A stretch of 9,997 bases of DNA from Candidatus Nanopelagicales bacterium (lineage in GTDB: Bacteria; Actinomycetota; Actinomycetes; S36-B12): contig JAGYOB010000372.1 of assembly GCA_018399515.1 (NCBI GenBank), positions 1-9,997 on the forward strand. The letters are read 5' to 3'. The translations under genes were made by a program, and so were the position numbers. Below, piece after piece: positions 6,660 to 9,997 of this stretch. Position 1 is the stretch's first letter. Every line of letters begins with the position of its first letter. A model generated the notes under the pieces. It ran no database searches and was not told where the DNA came from. It saw only the letters and a program-made list of their open reading frames with translations.

Positions 6660-6701
6660 GGCCCCTTGGGGTCGCCGATGAGGCTGGGGCGTCCTTGGAC
6701 G
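6660..6701 (+). terminator. Two short hairpins after bS22 (weak terminator candidate)
   Basis: CCCC TT GGGG (6662-6671) and CGTCC TT GGACG (6690-6701) are two small inverted repeats sharing a CCTTGG core, within 60 bases of the bS22 stop. The first extends by a G-T wobble and one G-C pair. Neither has a T-run. They could end the bS22 transcript, but stems of 4-6 bp in GC-rich DNA arise easily by chance. Confidence 0.25.
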
Positions 6702-6710
6702 GAGTCTGCG

Positions 6711-6722
6711 ACCGACGTCGGT
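6711..6722. promoter_or_regulatory. Perfect 12-bp palindrome upstream of the galE2-like gene
   Basis: ACCGACGTCGGT reads the same on both strands. It lies 29 bases before the candidate -10 element at 6752, so it would sit just upstream of the -35 region, a position used by both activators and repressors. No regulator can be named; the HTH protein encoded at 6074-6355 is one local candidate. Confidence 0.4.
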
Positions 6723-6751
6723 GATCTGTCCCATCGCCGCGGAGCGGGTCG

Positions 6752-6757
6752 TACGCT
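6752..6757 (+). promoter_or_regulatory. -10 element giving a leaderless galE2-like transcript
   Basis: TACGCT fits TAnnnT, and the normal spacing to +1 puts the transcription start exactly on the A of ATG6764. There is no Shine-Dalgarno before that ATG (only GTCGGG). Leaderless genes are common in actinobacteria, so this explains the start well. The -35 region is not recognisable. Confidence 0.6.
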
Positions 6758-6763
6758 GTCGGG

Positions 6764-7783
6764 ATGACCCGGGTGGTGCTGGTGACCGGCGCGGCTCGCT
6801 ATCTTGGCGGGCAGATCGCGGCGCGACTCGCTGAACAGCCCGATGTCGATCGCGTTGTCGCCGTCGATGTCGTGCCTCCTCGACAGGACCTTGGCGGGGC
6901 AGAGTTCATTCGTGCTGACATCCGAAATCCCGTGATCGCCAAGATCATGGATGCCGCGGATGTCGACACTGTCGTTCATGCGGGAGTCATCGCGACCCCG
7001 ATGCAAGCCGGTGGACGAGCCACGATGAAGGACATCAACGTCATCGGAACGATGCAGTTGCTGGCCGCCTGCCAGAAGTCGAAGACCGTGCGTCAACTCG
7101 TCGTCAAATCTACGGCTTCGGTCTATGGCGCAGGGCCTCGAGATCCGGCGATGTTCACCGAGGAGACCGCGCCCAAGCACCCGCCGACTTCGGGATGGGC
7201 CAAGGACTCGATGGAGGTCGAGGGCTACGTGCGTGGTTTCGCACGACGGCGCCCTGACGTCGCAGTGTCGATCCTGCGTTTCGCGAACGTCATCGGACCC
7301 AGCATCGACACACCGATGACTTCGTACTTCTCGCTGCCGGTGATCCCGACTGTGCTCGGATTCGACGCCCGCATGCAGTTCCTCCACGAAGATGACTGCC
7401 TCGAAGCCATGCGGATGATCGCCTTGGCAGAGGATTCGAATGCCTGCACCGGTGTGTACAACGTCGCAGGGCCGGGCGTGCTGATGTTGTCGCAAGCGGT
7501 TCGACGGCTGGGGCGACCTGCGATCGCGTTTCCGAGATCCTTGCTCGGGGTCGCCGGTCGCAGTCTCGGCCGAGCGGGATTGGCTGATTTCTCTGCAGAG
7601 CAGGTGCGCTTCTTGACCTACGGACGAGTGATCGACACCAGCCGTTTCACCGAGGATGCCGGTTTCGTCGCACGTTGGAGCACGCCGGAGGCATTCGCGG
7701 AATTCGTCCGCGGACACGGGTTGACCCCGTTGCTCCCGATATTCGCCACGGAGCAGGATGCGTTGAAGCAGGAGGTGCGCTGA
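6764..7783 (+). CDS. galE2: NAD-dependent epimerase/dehydratase family protein (extended SDR, GalE2-like)
   Basis: A cytosolic extended short-chain dehydrogenase of 339 residues, the usual family length. The N-terminal Rossmann loop TGAARYLGG (residues 8-16), the acidic end of strand two (VAVDVV), the strand-four region VDTVVHAG and KSTASVYG (Ser119, expected catalytic Ser/Thr) are clear, followed by LRFANVIGP. The place of the YxxxK active-site pair reads SGWAKDSMEVEGY, with Trp145 and Lys147, so canonical Tyr/Lys spacing is absent. The closest remembered relative is Rv0501 (galE2), whose UDP-galactose 4-epimerase label is by homology only; another nucleotide-sugar or lipid substrate is equally possible. 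ATG6764 coincides with a predicted leaderless start. The stop overlaps the acyltransferase start (TGATG), so the two form an operon. Confidence 0.85.
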   Translation: MTRVVLVTGAARYLGGQIAARLAEQPDVDRVVAVDVVPPRQDLGGAEFIRADIRNPVIAKIMDAADVDTVVHAGVIATPMQAGGRATMKDINVIGTMQLLAACQKSKTVRQLVVKSTASVYGAGPRDPAMFTEETAPKHPPTSGWAKDSMEVEGYVRGFARRRPDVAVSILRFANVIGPSIDTPMTSYFSLPVIPTVLGFDARMQFLHEDDCLEAMRMIALAEDSNACTGVYNVAGPGVLMLSQAVRRLGRPAIAFPRSLLGVAGRSLGRAGLADFSAEQVRFLTYGRVIDTSRFTEDAGFVARWSTPEAFAEFVRGHGLTPLLPIFATEQDALKQEVR

Positions 7784-8772
7784 TGACGCAGGCTCGGATT
7801 CTGTCTTTCGACCCCGATGGTCCGCGTCGATCGCGTCGGTCCGGTGCTCGGGGATCGGGATCGACGTCATCCGGTGATGTGCCTCGCGGCAACGGTGACG
7901 AATCACGCAATGGTGATCTGGCGAACGGCGATCCCGACGTCTTGGCCCGACTCGGCAATGCGGTTGATTTTGTTCGGCGCCGACTGAGCGGTGATTACCC
8001 GGTCGACGAATTCGGTTTCGACCCCGAACTGCTCGATTCGGTTCTCATGGCGCCGATGCGCCCGCTGTATCGGTCGTGGTTTCGTGTCGAAGCACGAGGG
8101 TTGCACCATGTCCCCGGGGAAGGTGCTGCACTCGTCGTGGCGAATCACTCGGGCACGATCGCAGTAGATGCCGTAATGACGCAGTTAGCATTGTTGGACG
8201 AGCATCCAGATCACCGCCATCTGCGCATGCTGGGCGCAGATTTGGTGTTCTCCATGCCGTTCCTGGCTGAACTAGCCCGCAAAGCCGGACACACTCTGGC
8301 CTGCATGGCCGATGCTCAGCGGCTGCTCGCGGAGGGTGAAGTGGTCGGCGTATGGCCCGAAGGCTTCAAAGGGATCGGCAAGCCGTTCGCCGAGCGATAC
8401 AAGCTCCAGCGGTTCGGTCGAGGCGGCTTCGTCGCGGCGGCCGTGCGAACCGGGGCGCCCATCATCCCGACAGCGATCGTGGGTGCCGAGGAGATCTATC
8501 CCAAGATCGGCGAGATTCCGCTGCTGGCTCGGCTGTTCGGGATGCCGTACTTCCCGGTCACTCCGACCTTCCCGTGGCTGGGCCCGTTGGGTGCGGTCCC
8601 GCTGCCGAGCAAGTGGATCATCGAGTTCGGAGAGCCGATCCGAACCGATGACCTCCCCGAGGGCGCCGCGGATGATCCGATGACCATCCTGGAGATGACC
8701 GATCGGGTGCGCGAGACGATCCAGCAGGGGCTGTATCGCGTCCTCGTCGATCGGCCCGGAGTGTTCGGCTGA
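7783..8772 (+). CDS. Lysophospholipid acyltransferase family protein (PlsC-like, Rv0502-like)
   Basis: A 329-residue acyltransferase, expected at the cytosolic face of the membrane, transferring an acyl group to a glycerolipid or other alcohol. The first 70 residues or so are low-complexity, rich in Arg, Ser, Gly and Asp with repeated NGD, and probably disordered. The catalytic motif is NHSGTIAVD with His122 and Asp129, six residues apart, where PlsC itself has HX4D. The substrate motif is WPEGFKG (Glu193-Gly194), followed by APIIPTAIVGAEE. The HSGxxxxD form resembles the MGAT-like LPLAT branch. ATG7783 follows AGGAGGT by six bases and overlaps the previous stop, a better start than the in-frame ATG7675 inside galE2. 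It faces the HAD phosphatase gene across 37 bases. The acyl acceptor is unknown. Confidence 0.87.
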   Translation: MTQARILSFDPDGPRRSRRSGARGSGSTSSGDVPRGNGDESRNGDLANGDPDVLARLGNAVDFVRRRLSGDYPVDEFGFDPELLDSVLMAPMRPLYRSWFRVEARGLHHVPGEGAALVVANHSGTIAVDAVMTQLALLDEHPDHRHLRMLGADLVFSMPFLAELARKAGHTLACMADAQRLLAEGEVVGVWPEGFKGIGKPFAERYKLQRFGRGGFVAAAVRTGAPIIPTAIVGAEEIYPKIGEIPLLARLFGMPYFPVTPTFPWLGPLGAVPLPSKWIIEFGEPIRTDDLPEGAADDPMTILEMTDRVRETIQQGLYRVLVDRPGVFG

Positions 8773-8809
8773 CCCACGTTGGTCGACGAATGGCCTGGGC
8801 GGCGACTGA

Positions 8810-9721
8810 TCAGCGACGTGCGAGGCGACCGATCGCATAACCGGTCGCTAGTGCTGCGGCCACGCTGGCACCGGCGGTCACGGCGGGAACGGCCCGACGC
8901 ATCTGGGCGCGTCGTCGGAAGTCCCGGATCGGCCAGTCGTTGTCGCGCGCGTGGGCGCGCAGGGCGGGATCAGGATTCACCGCGATGGGCCGACCGACGA
9001 TCGACAGCATCGGGATGTCATTGGCTGAATCGGAATACGCCGCGCAGCGCGCGAGGTCGAGGCCCTCGCGCTCGGCGAGGGCACGCACGGCCTCGGCCTT
9101 GGCCATGCCGTGCAGGGGTGCACCGACCAGGCGTCCGGTGTACGTTCCGTCGACCACTTCAGCGACAGTTCCCAAAGCGCCGGTGAGGCCGAGGTGGGAG
9201 GAGATGATCGTCGCCAATTCCACCGGGGTCGCCGTCACCAACCACACTCGCTGCCCGGAATCGAGGTGGCCCTGGGCGAGCGCAAGAGTTCCGGGGATGA
9301 GTTTGTCGGTCAGGGCATCGGTGAAGATCTCTTGACCGAGGTCGATCAGCTCGCTGACGTTACGGCCGTTGACGAATGACAGGGCTGATTCTGTCGCCGA
9401 GGCCATGTCCTCGAAATCCTCTGAACCTGACAGCACGAATTTCGCCTGAGCACGGGCGAACCGGGTGATCTGGGCGGCGGTGAAGAACCGTTTGCGGGCC
9501 AGTCCCGCTGCGAAATGGAACAGGCTCGCTCCGCGCATCAGGGTGTTGTCGACATCGAAGAACGCGGCAGCCTGTCGATCGCGCTCAGATGTCTCGCCGG
9601 ACTCCGGCGAGGTGACGACAGCCGCCGCGGCAGATGCGCGCCCGGCGGTTCGGTACGCCGCGAGAACAGGATCGTGCGCTGTCACCCGCCGCCCTTTCGC
9701 CGGATTTTCGGACGTCGCCAT
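8810..9721 (-). CDS. HAD-IB family phosphatase (SerB1/CicA-like) with hydrophobic C-terminus
   Basis: A 303-residue phosphatase of the HAD subfamily IB. All four motifs are present: FFDVDNTL with nucleophile Asp56 and Asp58, LVTATP, the Lys of MAKAEAV, and AYSDSANDIPML. The first 45 residues or so are Ala/Ser-rich and probably disordered. The last 28 include a hydrophobic stretch (AVTAGASVAAALATGYAIG) followed by RLARR, possibly a membrane anchor. I chose ATG9721 because a TAGTCT -10 lies at leaderless spacing; ATG9742 (MSRSLSYM) and ATG9802 are longer in-frame options but would overlap the divergent gene. SerB1 (Rv0505c) is the remembered relative. Phosphoserine is the textbook substrate, but the absence of other serine genes and the acyltransferase next door make a phospholipid or lysophosphatidate substrate as likely. 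Confidence 0.87.
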   Translation of the reverse strand: MATSENPAKGRRVTAHDPVLAAYRTAGRASAAAAVVTSPESGETSERDRQAAAFFDVDNTLMRGASLFHFAAGLARKRFFTAAQITRFARAQAKFVLSGSEDFEDMASATESALSFVNGRNVSELIDLGQEIFTDALTDKLIPGTLALAQGHLDSGQRVWLVTATPVELATIISSHLGLTGALGTVAEVVDGTYTGRLVGAPLHGMAKAEAVRALAEREGLDLARCAAYSDSANDIPMLSIVGRPIAVNPDPALRAHARDNDWPIRDFRRRAQMRRAVPAVTAGASVAAALATGYAIGRLARR

Positions 9722-9728
9722 ATACGAC

Positions 9729-9734
9729 AGACTA
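9729..9734 (-). promoter_or_regulatory. -10 element giving a near-leaderless HAD phosphatase transcript
   Basis: On the minus strand TAGTCT fits TAnnnT and predicts a start at 9722, one base before the ATG at 9721-9719. No Shine-Dalgarno precedes that ATG. It lies in the 19-base gap between the two divergent genes. Confidence 0.5.
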
Positions 9735-9740
9735 CGGCTC

Positions 9741-9997
9741 ATGAACGAATCCTCGGATGGGTCGCCGGTGACCGAACCGCCGCGGGTGATCGTGATCGGC
9801 AAGCCCGGCTGTCATCTGTGCGACGAGGCGAGGGCTGTGGTGGCCGAGGTCTGCGACCCGCTGCAGATCGCGTGGCGAGAGGAATCGATCATCGGCAACC
9901 CGCAGTGGGCGGCACGGTACGCCGATTTCATCCCGGTGGTGCTCGTGGACGGAGCCGAGCATGCGATGTGGCGGGTCGACCCAGGTGGGCTACGCCG
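9741..9997 (+). CDS. Glutaredoxin-like family protein (Rv0508-like), 3' truncated by the window
   Basis: An open frame that runs off the window end; 85 codons are visible. It encodes a small thioredoxin-fold protein: the first strand VIVIGKPGC, active-site CxxC at Cys24 and Cys27 (CHLC), the cis-proline segment FIPVVLVDG with Pro65, and the HAMWRVDP ending typical of the DUF836/glutaredoxin-like group of about 80-100 residues, so only the last few residues should be missing. It is a cytosolic thiol-redox protein. ATG9741 has no Shine-Dalgarno; GTG9768, preceded by GGATGGG, is an alternative start and would give a more typical short N-terminus. It is divergent from the HAD gene by 19 bases. 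In mycobacteria this gene is followed by hemA and hemC. Confidence 0.85.
   Translation, partial: MNESSDGSPVTEPPRVIVIGKPGCHLCDEARAVVAEVCDPLQIAWREESIIGNPQWAARYADFIPVVLVDGAEHAMWRVDPGGLR

Noticed and set aside
7675..7782. 36-residue N-terminal extension of the acyltransferase
   Set aside because: It would overlap the end of the galE2-like gene by 108 bases. The AGGAGGT six bases before ATG7783 and the TGATG overlap favour the shorter form.
6647..7906. 419-codon minus-strand open frame opposite the galE2-like and acyltransferase genes
   Set aside because: Its translation is rich in His, Arg and Asp with no domain, the usual result of reading GC-rich codons backwards. The plus-strand genes carry clear family motifs.
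8773..8809. Bidirectional terminator between the convergent acyltransferase and HAD genes
   Set aside because: The 37 bases contain no stem longer than about four pairs and no T-run, so nothing supports a terminator call.
1..9997. CRISPR array, insertion sequence, toxin-antitoxin or defence system
   Set aside because: I found no spaced direct repeats beyond the 12-bp coding repeat, no transposase and no defence-type domain. The gene content is ordinary conserved chromosome.

Overview
The window is GC-rich chromosomal DNA of an actinobacterium. The GC fraction looks to be in the low sixties per cent by eye and was not computed. The strongest lineage clues are a CtpE-type calcium P-type ATPase, a 32-residue actinobacterial ribosomal protein bS22, and a gene order that matches the mycobacterial block Rv0498 / proC (Rv0500) / Rv0500A / Rv0500B / galE2 (Rv0501) / Rv0502 / serB1 (Rv0505c) / Rv0508, recalled from memory. 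The acuC-type gene next to proC and the absence of mycolic-acid genes point away from Mycobacterium itself, perhaps towards Micrococcales-like actinobacteria. The genus is not resolved.

Layout. (1) 1-3179: the 5'-truncated ctpE-like ATPase runs by a 4-base overlap into a TIM-barrel sugar-phosphate isomerase-like gene. (2) 3243-5920: a TetR regulator, proC and an AcuC/HDAC-like deacetylase lie as a tight operon (GTGA overlap, then a 6-base gap). A perfect inverted repeat just before the TetR gene is a likely autoregulatory operator. (3) 5921-6763: two small stand-alone genes, an excisionase/BldC-type HTH protein with an in-frame 12-bp repeat in its N-terminus and the tiny bS22 gene, each with its own leader. 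(4) 6764-8772: an SDR-type galE2-like gene and an acyltransferase, coupled by a TGATG overlap and apparently read from a leaderless promoter. (5) 8810-9721 (minus strand): a HAD-IB phosphatase with a hydrophobic tail. (6) 9741 to the window end: the start of a glutaredoxin-like gene, divergent from the phosphatase.

How they work together. Region 1 concerns cation transport plus a small-molecule enzyme of unknown substrate. Region 2 makes proline and encodes a protein deacetylase, probably under one local TetR repressor. Regions 4-5 (NAD-dependent SDR, lysophospholipid-type acyltransferase, HAD phosphatase) look like envelope or phospholipid metabolism; known HAD-PlsC fusion proteins in actinobacteria support a link between the last two. 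bS22 is a ribosome component. The glutaredoxin normally precedes the haem genes in related genomes.

I found no mobile element, CRISPR array, tRNA or rRNA, and no sign of a defence system or other new multi-gene system. The items worth a second look are regulatory: the TetR operator, leaderless starts, a palindrome before galE2, nested hairpins after acuC and the 12-bp repeat. Two family-level oddities also stand out: the SDR active site and the acyltransferase motif spacing.
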